The notes below the pieces were generated by a model, which searched no databases, was not told the DNA's origin, and saw only the letters and a list, made by a program, of their open reading frames with translations. Below are positions 52,006 through 61,251 of a DNA stretch of 64,000 bases, piece by piece (position 1 is the first letter of the stretch; each line of letters starts with the position of its first letter). The stretch is from Microbacteriaceae bacterium (GTDB lineage: Bacteria; Actinomycetota; Actinomycetes; Actinomycetales; Microbacteriaceae): the NCBI GenBank assembly GCA_004297935.1, contig SCRE01000006.1, forward strand, positions 186,001 to 250,000, in the 5' to 3' direction. A program made the translations under genes and the position numbers.

Positions 52006-53866
52006 GCGTCGCTCGCAGTGGTTTCAGCCGGCGTTGTTGAGGCCGGCGCGGTTGAGGCCGGTGTTGTTGAGGCCAACGTTGTTGAGCCCGGCGCGGCGTC
52101 GGTCGTCCGCGGTTCCGCTGCGCCGGTCGGCACGAACGCCGTCACCAGCCAGCCGCCGGGCACGTCTTCGTCGACGCCGGCGGTCAGCCAGCCGCCGGCC
52201 AGTCGCGCTCGCTCGCGCATGCCATAGAGCCCGCGGCCGTGGCCGGGGCCGGGGACGCTCGCTTCGAGGCGCGACCGTGGCGCACCGCTGGAGGCCACGG
52301 TCAGCACGAAGCCCGGGCCGCGCCAGTCGAGGGTGACCCGCGCCGCCGGCTGCGCGCCTGAGTGCTTGAGTGCGTTCGTCAGGCTTTCCTGTGTGATGCG
52401 GTACACGGCAAGCTGCTGGGTGGCGGTCAGCGCGGGGTCGGTCAGCGCGGGGCCGGTGAGCGCAGAGTCTGTGAGCACAGGATCGGTGAGCGCAGCGTCG
52501 GGCCGGAATCGGTCGACGGTCACGGCGAGGCCGGCCCCGCGCATCCGCTCGATGAGCTCGTCCAGATTCTCGAGTGTGGATTCGAGTGGCCGTCAGGGTC
52601 GTCGACGAGGGACTCGATCAGCATCCGCACCTCGGTCAACGACGTGCGAGCGGATGCCGCGATGCGCTCGAGCGACTCGTTGATCGCCTCGGGGCGCGTC
52701 GGTCCGATGAAGCGCGCTCCGTCGGCCTGCGCGATGATCACGGACAGCGAGTGGGCCATGATGTCGTGCACGTCCTGCGCGATGCGGTCGCGCTCGCTCG
52801 CAATGATCAGATCGATCTCGGCCGAGTGCAGTTCGCTGACGGTCTCGCCGAGCTTGGCGTCTGCGGCCTGTTGCAGCCGGCGCGCGCGCAGCCCGAAGCC
52901 GATGAGCCAGGCGCCCGCGGTGAGGATCAGGCCGATGACCAGAATGGTGAAGAAGCTGCTGACGACATTGAGAACTCTGATGCCCTGGCCTGTCCAGGAC
53001 GTCCAGCCGTAACCGTCGGAAAGAGCCGGAACGGTCATCAGCGTCGACGCGACGAGCGCGTAAACGCCCATGATCGGCAGAGCCAGCCAGCGGATGCGCC
53101 TATTCCCGCTCGCGCTGACGATGAGGCAGGTGAGCAGCACGCCCAGGTAGACGGGCCAGGTTGTCGAGCTGTAGCGGGTGGGCACGAAGACGAGTTGAAT
53201 CGCCAGCACTGCGCCGGGGAGCGCGACGGCCGCGCGGGGATACTGCCGCGACATGGCGATCGACGCAGCGAGAAGGCCGAGCGTGAATGGGAATGACGGC
53301 CACGGCCAGTTACCGGAGCGGCCGGCCTCCGCGACGATCCAGAGCAGATAGAAGACGACCGCTATGGAGGGTTCAAGCGCCGGACGCAGGAATCGCAGCG
53401 CGGTGTCGACGCGTGTCGCGAAGGCGGACTGATGCGATGCTTCGCCCGTTGCTTGTGCCCGCCTGGTGCGTGCCAGCCGGAGCCCGAGGTACCAGCATCC
53501 GATCGCCAGTAACGCTGCCATGCCGCAGTACAGGAGTAGGAGCAGGTAGGGGAAAAGGCTGACCGGGTAACTGAATCCGGCTGCGAACTGATCGGCCACA
53601 CTGACGGACGCGAAGCGAGGCAGCACGATCAGCAGCGGGACTGCAGCCGCATAGATCGCGAGGAGAGTCGGCGCGATTATGCGGATGCGGCGCACCGTGT
53701 TCAAGCCGACCAGTGTGGCGTAGATGAGAAGCATGCAGTACGCGGCTGCGCCGGTGAGCCCGAGGTGGGCGGGCCAAAGGATGAGGACAGCCAACCCACG
53801 GGCGGACGACAGCATCCGCATCGGCGGTTTGGCTGGAGGCATGGACAATGAACTTGGTTTCGACAT
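52002..53866 (-). pseudogene. Sensor histidine kinase, broken by a frameshift
   Basis: The 5' part (53866 to about 52577) encodes about nine membrane helices and the HisKA_3 dimerisation domain with the phospho-His in RDRIAQDVHDIMAHSLSV, ending at LVDDPDGHSNP. The reading then shifts: the other frame continues TLENLDELIERMRGAGLAV and the HATPase_c domain (YRITQESLTNALKHSG, GRGLYGMRERA). A missing base near 52577 explains it. The C-terminal half also carries two 15-bp repeat tracts (52425-52499, five copies; 52027-52086, four copies). Sequencing error is possible. The start codon 53866 is a best guess. Confidence 0.85.
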
Positions 53867-53960
53867 CCGCGCCGGCTCCGCGATCGATCCGGCAGCCGTG
53901 ACGCTTCCTCCGACGCACACCGTCGACCTGACGGCGGCGACGCACTCGGATCTTCCCTCG

Positions 53961-54132
53961 CTGGTCGAGTAGCGCGGTGGAGCTCAAGGGATCGCGCAGC
54001 GATCCGCGACCCCAGCGCCGAGCGAGCCTGCGAGTGAGGGTTGGCGCGAGTGCAGCGAGCGGGCGTATCGAGACCAGGTAGGTCGACTTACGAGGGTCTC
54101 GATACGCTCATTCCTCGCTACTCGACCACCGG
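53961..54132. repeat. REP-type element upstream of the kinase gene
   Basis: Contains CTGGTCGAGTAGCG, GCGTATCGAGACC and the opposite-strand GGTCTCGATACG...CTCGACCACCGG core. The rest of the gap between the kinase start and lysE shows no gene. Confidence 0.85.
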
Positions 54133-54139
54133 ATGTCGA

Positions 54140-54790
54140 TTATTCCTGAAGCGACAGCGCGATCGTGCCGATTCCGAGGGCAGCGAGGATGCCGCTCGAG
54201 ATGCGCTCGAGCGTTCGCGCCACTTTCGGGCGTTTGAGCCAGCTGATCATGCGGGCGGCAGCGAACGCGATCACGGCCAGGTAGATGCCGCCGATCACCG
54301 ACATCGTCGCGCCGAGCACGAGCGTCCAGCCGAACGTTGCCTGGTGAGCTGGCACGAACTGGGGAACGATCGCGAGGAAGAACAGCCCGACCTTCGGGTT
54401 CAGCAGTGTCGATACGAGACCGGCCGTGAATGCTTGCGCGATGCCATCGCCGCGACGGGGCGTCGCGGCAGCCGAGAGCTCATCCTGGGCGGCATTCGCG
54501 TGCGCCTTGCGTGCCTTGATGAAGGTGCTGACACCGAGGTAGACGAGGTACAGCCCACCGACGATCTTCACGACGCGGTAGAGCTCGGCGGACTGCTCGA
54601 GCAGCGACGCGAGCCCGACGGCGACGAGCAGAGCCCACGCGAGCACACCGACCGATGAACCCATGCCGCTGGCGATTCCGGATGCTCGCCGGATCATGCT
54701 GAAGCGCAGCGTCATGAACGTGTCCGGGCCGGGTGTCACGGCCAGGAGCACGCACAGTCCCGCGAACGCGGCGAAAGAGGGAAAACTCAC
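54140..54790 (-). CDS. LysE-family amino acid exporter
   Basis: Protein of 216 residues with about six helices. The family signature VTPGPDTFMTLRFSMIRRASGIASGMG is present near residue 18, followed by LVYLGVSTFIKARKAH and FTAGLVSTLLNPKVGLFFLAIVPQF. LysE/RhtB proteins export amino acids such as lysine, threonine or homoserine. The gene stands alone between a REP element and the divergent aminotransferase. Confidence 0.92.
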   Translation of the reverse strand: MSFPSFAAFAGLCVLLAVTPGPDTFMTLRFSMIRRASGIASGMGSSVGVLAWALLVAVGLASLLEQSAELYRVVKIVGGLYLVYLGVSTFIKARKAHANAAQDELSAAATPRRGDGIAQAFTAGLVSTLLNPKVGLFFLAIVPQFVPAHQATFGWTLVLGATMSVIGGIYLAVIAFAAARMISWLKRPKVARTLERISSGILAALGIGTIALSLQE

Positions 54791-54874
54791 CGCTCAAGTG
54801 TACGGCCGCGTGCGGGAAATCGTGTCGCGCCAGCACCACAACCCCTGACCATCCGCACGACTACCATTGACCCC

Positions 54875-56182
54875 GTGACATCACGCGAAACCGGTACGCC
54901 ACTGTCCGAGCGCAGCGCCGAGGAGCTGCGCGACATTCACGCGACTTTCCAGAGCGACTACGATGCGCTCGTCGCTCGCGGACTGAGGCTCGACTTGACG
55001 CGCGGTAAGCCCTCGCCGGCGCAGCTCGACCTGTCGAACGCGCTGCTCGGGCTTCCCGGCGAAGGCGACTACCGCGATGCTGCCGGCACGGACTTGCGCA
55101 ACTACGGCGGCGCGCAGGGCCTGCCCGAACTGCGCGCAATCTTCGCGAACGCTCTCCGCGTTCCCGTCGCCAGGCTTCTGGCACTCGGCAACTCGAGCCT
55201 CACCGTGATGCACGACACTGTCGCCCAAGCGCTGCTGCACGGCGTGCCAGACGGTGAGCGGCCGTGGGGCAAAGAAGAAACGGTCAGCTTCCTCTGCCCG
55301 GTGCCCGGTTACGACCGGCATTTCACGATCACGCAAGGTTTCGGCATCCGGATGATCCCGGTTCCGTTGAATGACGACGGCCCCGATCTCGAGGTGGTTG
55401 CGCGACTGCTCGCGGCGGACTCGTCGATCAAGGGCATGTGGTGCGTTCCGGTCTACGCGAACCCGACCGGCACGGTGTACAGCGAGGCCGTCGCGCGCGC
55501 GCTCGCCTCGCTGCCCGCCGCTGCCCCGGACTTCCGCCTGTTCTGGGACAACGCTTACGCCGTGCACCACCTCACCGACGACGTGCCGGCGCCGATCGAC
55601 GTGCTCGCCCTTGCCGCAGAGGCCGGCAACCCGAACCGGCCGTTCGTCTTCGCATCGACGTCGAAGGTGACCTACCCCGGCTCCGGTGTCTCGTTCTTCG
55701 GCGCGTCGGAGCAGAACGTCGCCTGGTTGTTGGAGCAGATGCGAGCGCAGTCGATCGGGCCGGACAAGGTCAACCAGCTGCGCCACGTGCGCCTGCTGCG
55801 CGACGAGGCGGGTCTGACTGCGCACATGCGCAAGCACCGCGAACTGATCGCGCCCAAGTTCGCGGCGGTGGCGGAGATCCTGGCCGACCGGCTTGCCCCG
55901 TTCGGCGCAGGCGACTGGACCGACCCGAGGGGCGGCTACTTCGTCAGCCTGATGGTGGCAGACGGATGCGCCGCGCGCGCGATCGAACTCGCTGCGCAGG
56001 CGGGCATCGCCGTCACGCCGGCCGGCTCGACGTATCCGCACCGCAAGGACCCGGCCGATGCCAACATCCGCATCGCTCCGACGTTCCCGTCGCTGGACGA
56101 GTTGCGCGAGGCCGTCGACGGACTGTGCACCTGCGTGCTGCTGGCCGAGGCCGAGAAGTTCACGCCGCCGGTGGTCGAGTAG
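54875..56182 (+). CDS. Class I/II PLP-dependent aminotransferase (type Ic aspartate aminotransferase)
   Basis: PLP enzyme of 435 residues. DLTRGKPSPAQLDLS near residue 33, YGGAQGLPELR near 87, the PLP-ring WDNAYAVHHL near 226 and the Schiff-base Lys in STSKVTYPGSG near 265 fit the type Ic aspartate aminotransferase subgroup. The start is GTG 54875. The last residues Pro-Val-Val-Glu and the TAG stop come from the adjoining REP element, so the C terminus was probably altered by it. Confidence 0.9.
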   Translation: MTSRETGTPLSERSAEELRDIHATFQSDYDALVARGLRLDLTRGKPSPAQLDLSNALLGLPGEGDYRDAAGTDLRNYGGAQGLPELRAIFANALRVPVARLLALGNSSLTVMHDTVAQALLHGVPDGERPWGKEETVSFLCPVPGYDRHFTITQGFGIRMIPVPLNDDGPDLEVVARLLAADSSIKGMWCVPVYANPTGTVYSEAVARALASLPAAAPDFRLFWDNAYAVHHLTDDVPAPIDVLALAAEAGNPNRPFVFASTSKVTYPGSGVSFFGASEQNVAWLLEQMRAQSIGPDKVNQLRHVRLLRDEAGLTAHMRKHRELIAPKFAAVAEILADRLAPFGAGDWTDPRGGYFVSLMVADGCAARAIELAAQAGIAVTPAGSTYPHRKDPADANIRIAPTFPSLDELREAVDGLCTCVLLAEAEKFTPPVVE

Positions 56183-56288
56183 CGAGGCAAAGACGGTGGT
56201 CGAGTAGCGAGGTACGAGCTTATCGAGACCTCGTTGCGGGGTCTCGATACGCCTGCTCGCTGCGCTCGCGGGCTACCCGACCAACGGG
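56170..56288. repeat. REP-type element overlapping the aminotransferase 3' end
   Basis: GGTGGTCGAGTAGCGAGG is repeated, followed by a GGTCTCGATACG core in the opposite orientation ending CCCGACCAACGG. It overlaps the final four codons of the aminotransferase. Confidence 0.88.
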
Positions 56289-56301
56289 ATGATGCAATTC
56301 G

Positions 56302-57723
56302 ATGACTGTGAAAAGACCCTGGATGAGACCCCGCTCGAAGACGCTGAACCGTGGGCTTGCACTGCTGGTTGCGAGCACATTCTTCATGGAGATCCTCGAC
56401 GGCACCATCATTCAGACCGCTGCGCCCGTGATGGCCCAGGACTTCGGCGTGCGCGCCGTCGACATCAACCTGGCCATGACCTCGTATCTGTTGACGCTCG
56501 CTGTCGGCATTCCGGTGAGCGGATGGCTCGCCGACCGTTTCGGCGATCGGCGCATCTTCGCCAGCGCGATCGTCATCTTCACAGTGGCGTCCGCGCTGTG
56601 TGCGGCGAGCACGAACCTGCCCATGCTCTGCGCCATGCGCGTGCTGCAGGGCATCGGCGGGGCAATGATGGTGCCGGTCGGCCGTCTCGCCGTGTTGCGC
56701 ACCGTCGAGAAACGCGACCTTCTGGATGCGATGGCCTACCTCACCTGGCCTGCGCTGATCGCGCCGGTGATCGCCCCGGCGCTCGGCGGCGTTCTCACCG
56801 ACTTCGCGAGTTGGCACTGGATCTTCCTGATCAACATTCCGATCGGAATCGCGGCCTTCGTCGTTGCATCGCGTGTCGTGCCGGCAACCACGGAACGGGT
56901 CGTTCATGCGCTCGACTGGTCGGGCTTCCTCCTGGTCGGCCTCAGCCTCGCTGCGCTCGTGCTCGGCATGGACCTCGTCGGCGCCTTCCCGACCGACTGG
57001 CTGTCGGTGATCGTGCTGTTCAGCGTATTTCTCGCCGCGGGTGCGCTCGCGGTGGTGCGAATTCGCCGGGCGAGGCATCCGCTGCTGGACTTCCGCGCGC
57101 TGCGCATCCATACCTTCCGGGTCGGGAATGTCGGCGGCGGCGTGTATCGGCTGCTGATCGGCGCCGCACCGTTCATGTTCACGCTGATGTTCCAGTCGGG
57201 GCTCGGCTGGAGCGCCACGCGCGCCGGCGTGCTCGTCATGGCGGTCTTCGTCGGCAATGTGGCGATCAAGCCGGCGACGAGTCCGCTGATCCGGCGCTTC
57301 GGCTTTCGTGCGGTCATCGCAGGCAGCTCACTGTGCGGCGCACTCGTCTTCGCGGTTTGCGTGTTCATCGAACCGTCGACGTCGTTGCTGCTGATCGCGC
57401 TCGTCCTCGGCGCGAGCGGTGTGTTCCGGTCGATCGGTTTCAGCGGCTACAACTCGATCCAATTCGCGGATGTGCCGCCGGCGTTGACCTCCGGTGCGAA
57501 CACGCTGGCGTCGACCATGCAGCAGATCGCCGTCGGCCTCGGCGTGGCGGTCGCCGCGCTGATCGTGCGGGTCACGACGGCCGCTGCCGAGGTCGTGGAC
57601 CCCGGCCGAATCGACCTCGGCTACCGTTGGTCATTCATCGTCGTCGCGCTTGTCATGCTCTACCCGATGATCGAAGCACTGCGGATGCCCGCCCATGCGG
57701 GCGCGGAAGTCGCCGCCCGCTAG
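56302..57723 (+). CDS. MFS transporter, DHA2-like drug exporter
   Basis: Protein of 473 residues with about 14 helices. Motif A is GWLADRFGDRRIF (about residues 74-86), and motif C-like ALIAPVIAPALGGVL and ILDGTIIQTAAPVMAQDFG near the first helix are clear. Such antiporters expel drugs or metabolites in exchange for protons; the substrate is unknown. Confidence 0.9.
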   Translation: MTVKRPWMRPRSKTLNRGLALLVASTFFMEILDGTIIQTAAPVMAQDFGVRAVDINLAMTSYLLTLAVGIPVSGWLADRFGDRRIFASAIVIFTVASALCAASTNLPMLCAMRVLQGIGGAMMVPVGRLAVLRTVEKRDLLDAMAYLTWPALIAPVIAPALGGVLTDFASWHWIFLINIPIGIAAFVVASRVVPATTERVVHALDWSGFLLVGLSLAALVLGMDLVGAFPTDWLSVIVLFSVFLAAGALAVVRIRRARHPLLDFRALRIHTFRVGNVGGGVYRLLIGAAPFMFTLMFQSGLGWSATRAGVLVMAVFVGNVAIKPATSPLIRRFGFRAVIAGSSLCGALVFAVCVFIEPSTSLLLIALVLGASGVFRSIGFSGYNSIQFADVPPALTSGANTLASTMQQIAVGLGVAVAALIVRVTTAAAEVVDPGRIDLGYRWSFIVVALVMLYPMIEALRMPAHAGAEVAAR

Positions 57724-57733
57724 GCTGCGCTCG

Positions 57734-57911
57734 CTGGTCGAGTAGCGAGGCAAAGACGGTGGTCGAGTAGCGAGGCAAAGACGGTGGTCGAGTAGCGAGG
57801 GACGAGCGTATCGAGACCCGTATCGAGACCCGTGTCGAGACCCGCGTACATCGGTCCGCTGGGGTCTCGATACGCGTGCTCGCTGCACTCCCGCGCTATT
57901 CGACCAACGGG
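57734..57911. repeat. REP-type element cluster between the MFS and crcB genes
   Basis: Three GGTGGTCGAGTAGCGAGG-type units, two or three CGAGACCCGTATCGAGACC units and an inverted GGTCTCGATACGCG...CGACCAACGG core fill the 216-base gap between convergent genes. No other content is visible. Confidence 0.9.
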
Positions 57912-57939
57912 GGTGGGTACGGCGCGCTACTAACGGGCA

Positions 57940-58323
57940 TCATGAGAACAAGGAGGCCAGCCAGACACCGACGGCAGCGGCGAGAACCGCGAGCCCAAGC
58001 ATCCCGAATGCATTGATAAGCGCCAGGAACCATCGTCGCTCCTGCACCAGTCGCGCCGTTTCGACGCTGGCCGTGCTGAACGTGGTGTACCCGCCGAGAA
58101 AGCCGGTGCCGAGCACGAGTCGCCAGCCGTCTGGTGTGCCGGCGAACAGCACGAGCCCGGTGAGAAACCCGAGCAGGAGCGACCCGGAGACGTTGATGAC
58201 CATCGTGCCAAGGGGCAGAACGGTGCGCGGACGGTTGCGCAACAGCCCGTCCAGAACGAATCGTGCGACCGCACCGACACCGCCCGACACCGCCATCAGC
58301 GCGATCGACATGAGCGCGATCAC
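57940..58323 (-). CDS. crcB: CrcB/Fluc fluoride channel, subunit 1
   Basis: Small channel protein of 127 residues with four helices: AVSGGVGAVARFVLDG, INVSGSLLLGFLTG and GFLGGYTTFSTASVET carry the Fluc family signatures, including the Phe/Thr/Asn-lined pore. GTG 58323 overlaps the stop of the second crcB gene (GTGA). Actinobacterial Fluc pairs usually assemble as heterodimers; the two adjacent genes fit that pattern. Confidence 0.92.
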   Translation of the reverse strand: MIALMSIALMAVSGGVGAVARFVLDGLLRNRPRTVLPLGTMVINVSGSLLLGFLTGLVLFAGTPDGWRLVLGTGFLGGYTTFSTASVETARLVQERRWFLALINAFGMLGLAVLAAAVGVWLASLFS

Positions 58324-58820
58324 GATGCCGCCTCGGCATCCGCAGTGGACCGCCGGGCGACCAAGCGTCGAACAACCGAGCGGTGGTGCACCGCCGCGAT
58401 CCACATGCCGAGGAACGAAGCCAGCAGGCCGACGACCACGGTGGTCAGGCCGTAGCCGATCGATTCCCAGACTCGGCCTGCCTGCAGCAACTGCTCGGTC
58501 TCGACGGCGAGGGAACTGTATGTGGTGAAACCGCCCATGAATCCCGTGCCGATCAACAGGCGTAGCATCCGCCGGCGCCCCTCATCGTGGCCGCGACGCG
58601 CGAGCCCCTCCAGGAGCACTCCGAGCAGGAACGCCCCGACGATGTTGACCGTGAGCGTCGGCCAGGGCAGCTGTAGCGCCGTGGGCACGATAAGGCTGAC
58701 AAGATAGCGGGCGAGGGTTCCTGCCGCTCCTCCGATACCGACGAGCAGAATGCACCACGGGCGCAGATACAGGGGTCGCTCATTCAGTGGGCGCGGCTCC
58801 GGTGGATGCGGCCGGCTCAC
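58320..58820 (-). CDS. crcB: CrcB/Fluc fluoride channel, subunit 2
   Basis: Second Fluc paralogue (166 residues) with GIGGAAGTLARYLVS, VNIVGAFLLGVLLEG and GFMGGFTTYSSLAVETEQLL. N- and C-terminal extensions make it longer than its partner. I prefer the GTG at 58820, overlapping the stress-protein stop as GTGA; a GTG at 58835 is the alternative. It exports fluoride passively. Confidence 0.9.
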   Translation of the reverse strand: MSRPHPPEPRPLNERPLYLRPWCILLVGIGGAAGTLARYLVSLIVPTALQLPWPTLTVNIVGAFLLGVLLEGLARRGHDEGRRRMLRLLIGTGFMGGFTTYSSLAVETEQLLQAGRVWESIGYGLTTVVVGLLASFLGMWIAAVHHRSVVRRLVARRSTADAEAAS

Positions 58821-59371
58821 TCCGCCAGCTCCCACGGTACCGCCGCCGGATGTGGCTGCAGGGGGATCACGATCACCGGCCGGCCCTGCCGGTGCGCGAG
58901 ACGCACGGCGATCGATCCGGTGAAGAATTCCTCGAGGCCGGCCCGGAAGCCCGGATGCCGCGTGCCGACGATGATCGCCCGCGCGTCGAGCGCTTCGGAC
59001 AGGCGGCCGAGCGCCTGGGCCGGGTCGCCGGCGAGGGCGTACAGGCGAACGGACACACCCGCGCCGGCCAACGTGTCGAGCACGAAGCGGCTCAGAGCAG
59101 GGTCCATCGTCTCATCACGCAGATCGGGAACCTCGGGGTCGAGTGGCATCGAGCTCACCGTGCCGTCTTCGTGCTCCTCGACGGGATAACGCGCAGCATC
59201 CACGTGGGCGCAGGCCAGCTCGACGCCGAGCTCGCGAGCGAAACGCGCCGCTTCGAGGAGCACGCGAGGCGGCTCATCGGGTGCGATCCCGACGACGATC
59301 GGTCCTGTCTGCGCCGCCGGGCCGGGCCCGGGATTGGGATTCGGATTGGGACTGGGATTGGGATTGGGCAT
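58817..59371 (-). CDS. Universal stress protein family (UspA) protein
   Basis: UspA-domain protein of 184 residues. IVVGIAPDEPPR begins the fold, and ATP-binding elements appear as VGTRHPGFRAGLEEFFTGS near residues 135-155. The N terminus is an Asn-Pro-rich string encoded by a 6-bp repeat (59332-59367). AGGTGA precedes the ATG. It is the first gene of a tightly overlapping operon with the two crcB genes; a role in fluoride stress is inference. Confidence 0.88.
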   Translation of the reverse strand: MPNPNPSPNPNPNPGPGPAAQTGPIVVGIAPDEPPRVLLEAARFARELGVELACAHVDAARYPVEEHEDGTVSSMPLDPEVPDLRDETMDPALSRFVLDTLAGAGVSVRLYALAGDPAQALGRLSEALDARAIIVGTRHPGFRAGLEEFFTGSIAVRLAHRQGRPVIVIPLQPHPAAVPWELAE

Positions 59372-59532
59372 GCTTCACCTGCCTTCTGTGGAAAAGAGGG
59401 GCAGGAACCATCAGCCGCGGCGGTTCGAGTCGCCAGTGAAATTTGAACAGTGGAATTTCGGCTGCCGACTCCGGCGGGATCCATCGCCGTTTTTGGAGTC
59501 TACCAACCGGCGGCGCGTGATACGTTGCCACC

Positions 59533-60711
59533 GTGTCCCGTATTGTGGCGGTCGCCCCTGCCCTCCCGTTGCACCGCTACGCGCAGGCAGAGATCGTCGA
59601 AGCCCTGTTGCCGTTTATCACGAACGACCCGAAACGTCAGTCGCTGATGCGCCGCCTGCACGAATCGTGTCGGGTCGACACACGATACCTGATCATGCCG
59701 CTTGAGGAATATATTGACATCGGGCCGTTCCATGAGACAAACGAGTTGTTCATGGCGGCAGGAACAGACCTCGCCGAACGCGCGATCCGCAGCGCGCTCG
59801 CCGCATCCGGCCTCGAGGCAACGGACGTCGACTTCCTGCTCTTCACGACGGTCACCGGCGTTGCCGCACCGTCACTCGACGCCGTGCTCGCTGCCCGGCT
59901 CGGCATGCGCTCCGATCTCAAGCGGTTGCCGTCGTTCGGGCTCGGCTGCGTGGCGGGAGCGGCCGGAATTGCGCGAGTGCACGACTATCTTCAAGGGCAT
60001 CCGGATGCCGTCGCCGTGCTGGTCTCCGTCGAACTCTGCTCGCTGACCGTGCAGCGCGGCGATGATTCCATCGCCAACCTGGTGGCGAGCGGGCTGTTCG
60101 GCGATGGCGCTGCTGCCGTCGTCATGGTCGGCGATCGGCGCGCGCGTGAGCTGGCAGCGACAGGGCCGGAAGTGCTGGGCAGCCGTAGCGCGCTGTATCC
60201 GAACACCGCCGACGTGCTCGGTTGGGACATCGGCGGCACCGGTTTCAAGATCGTTCTCGGGGCCGGGGTGCCGAGCGTGATCGAGCACAGCTTCGCGGTC
60301 GACGCCGTTGAGCTTGTTGCCGACCATGGCCTGGGTCTGACCGACATCGATGTGTGGATGGCCCACCCCGGCGGGCCCAAAGTGCTGGAAGCGTTCGCGA
60401 CCGCGCTCGGCCTGCCCGACGACGCACTGGCGCCGAGCTGGCGCACGCTGGCCGCGGAGGGCAACCTCTCCTCGGCTGCGGTTCTGCACGTCTTGGCGGA
60501 TGTCCTGGCCGGCGCGCCCGCGCCCGGCAGCCACGGTCTGCTGTTCGCTCTCGGCCCCGGCGTCACCGCCGAGCTCGTGCTGCTGCGCTGGCCCGCCCCT
60601 CCGCCTCCATCGCCGGTTGAGGAGCACGACGAGCGCAGCGGGCGGCGGGTGCCGAAACCGGAGCATCGTGAAGCACGAACTGGGCGGCCCAACGCCGAGA
60701 CATCCGCATGA
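59533..60711 (+). CDS. Type III polyketide synthase
   Basis: Chalcone synthase-fold enzyme of 392 residues. The catalytic Cys is in SFGLGCVAGAAG (about residues 137-148), His in WMAHPGGPKVLEA (about 276-288) and Asn in AAEGNLSSAAVL (about 310-321), the full Cys-His-Asn triad. It is co-transcribed with an ICMT-like methyltransferase (ATGA overlap) and a flavoprotein, like Streptomyces srsABC, which makes alkylresorcinols and methylated quinones. Starter and extender units are unknown. The start is GTG 59533. Confidence 0.93.
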   Translation: MSRIVAVAPALPLHRYAQAEIVEALLPFITNDPKRQSLMRRLHESCRVDTRYLIMPLEEYIDIGPFHETNELFMAAGTDLAERAIRSALAASGLEATDVDFLLFTTVTGVAAPSLDAVLAARLGMRSDLKRLPSFGLGCVAGAAGIARVHDYLQGHPDAVAVLVSVELCSLTVQRGDDSIANLVASGLFGDGAAAVVMVGDRRARELAATGPEVLGSRSALYPNTADVLGWDIGGTGFKIVLGAGVPSVIEHSFAVDAVELVADHGLGLTDIDVWMAHPGGPKVLEAFATALGLPDDALAPSWRTLAAEGNLSSAAVLHVLADVLAGAPAPGSHGLLFALGPGVTAELVLLRWPAPPPPSPVEEHDERSGRRVPKPEHREARTGRPNAETSA

Positions 60712-61250
60712 TCTGGTACGCAGCGCTGCTCCTGGGCACCGGCTTCGAGCGCATCGCAGAACTCATCGTCTCGACCCGCAACGCCCGTTGGTCGTTCGCG
60801 CGTGGCGGCGTCGAGTACGGCAGGCGGCACTTTCCGCCGATGGTCGCCCTGCACACCGGTCTGTTGTTCGCCTGCTTCGCGGAGGCGTGGTTCGGCGGCC
60901 GGCCGTTTCTGCCCTGGCTCGGCTGGCCCGCACTCGCGCTCGCGGCCGCGAGCCAAGGCCTGCGCTGGTGGTGTATCGCCACACTCGGTCCGCGCTGGAA
61001 CACCCGAGTGATCGTCGTGCCGGGCCTTCCGCTGGTCGCACGCGGCCCGTACCGCTGGTTGCGGCATCCGAACTACGTGGCGGTCGTCGTCGAAGGCGTT
61101 GCGCTGCCGCTGGTGCACACGGCGTGGATCACGGCCGTCGCTTTCACGGTGCTGAACGCGATCCTGCTGCTGGCGGTGCGCATCCCGATCGAGGATCTGG
61201 CGCTGGCCTCGGCGGTGCAGCCCGCTCCCGATCCGAGAGCGGGGCAATAG
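60708..61250 (+). CDS. Isoprenylcysteine carboxyl methyltransferase-like enzyme (SrsB-like)
   Basis: Membrane methyltransferase of 180 residues with about four helices. The SAM-binding signature GPYRWLRHPNYVAVVVEGVALPL (about residues 115-135) is characteristic of the ICMT/PEMT family. In srsABC-type clusters this family O-methylates the resorcinolic lipid produced by the type III PKS. No prenylated protein substrate is implied. Confidence 0.9.
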   Translation: MIWYAALLLGTGFERIAELIVSTRNARWSFARGGVEYGRRHFPPMVALHTGLLFACFAEAWFGGRPFLPWLGWPALALAAASQGLRWWCIATLGPRWNTRVIVVPGLPLVARGPYRWLRHPNYVAVVVEGVALPLVHTAWITAVAFTVLNAILLLAVRIPIEDLALASAVQPAPDPRAGQ

Positions 61251-61251
61251 C

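Noticed and set aside
53724-53972. Small plus-strand frame at the kinase start
   Set aside because: It overlaps the kinase on the other strand and ends in REP sequence; no homology motif is visible.
56289-57770. Long overlapping frame in the MFS region
   Set aside because: Arg-rich composition and no motifs; it is a shadow of the MFS gene.
59372-59532. Fluoride riboswitch before the usp-crcB operon
   Set aside because: No conserved crcB-motif pseudoknot could be recognised in the short leader.
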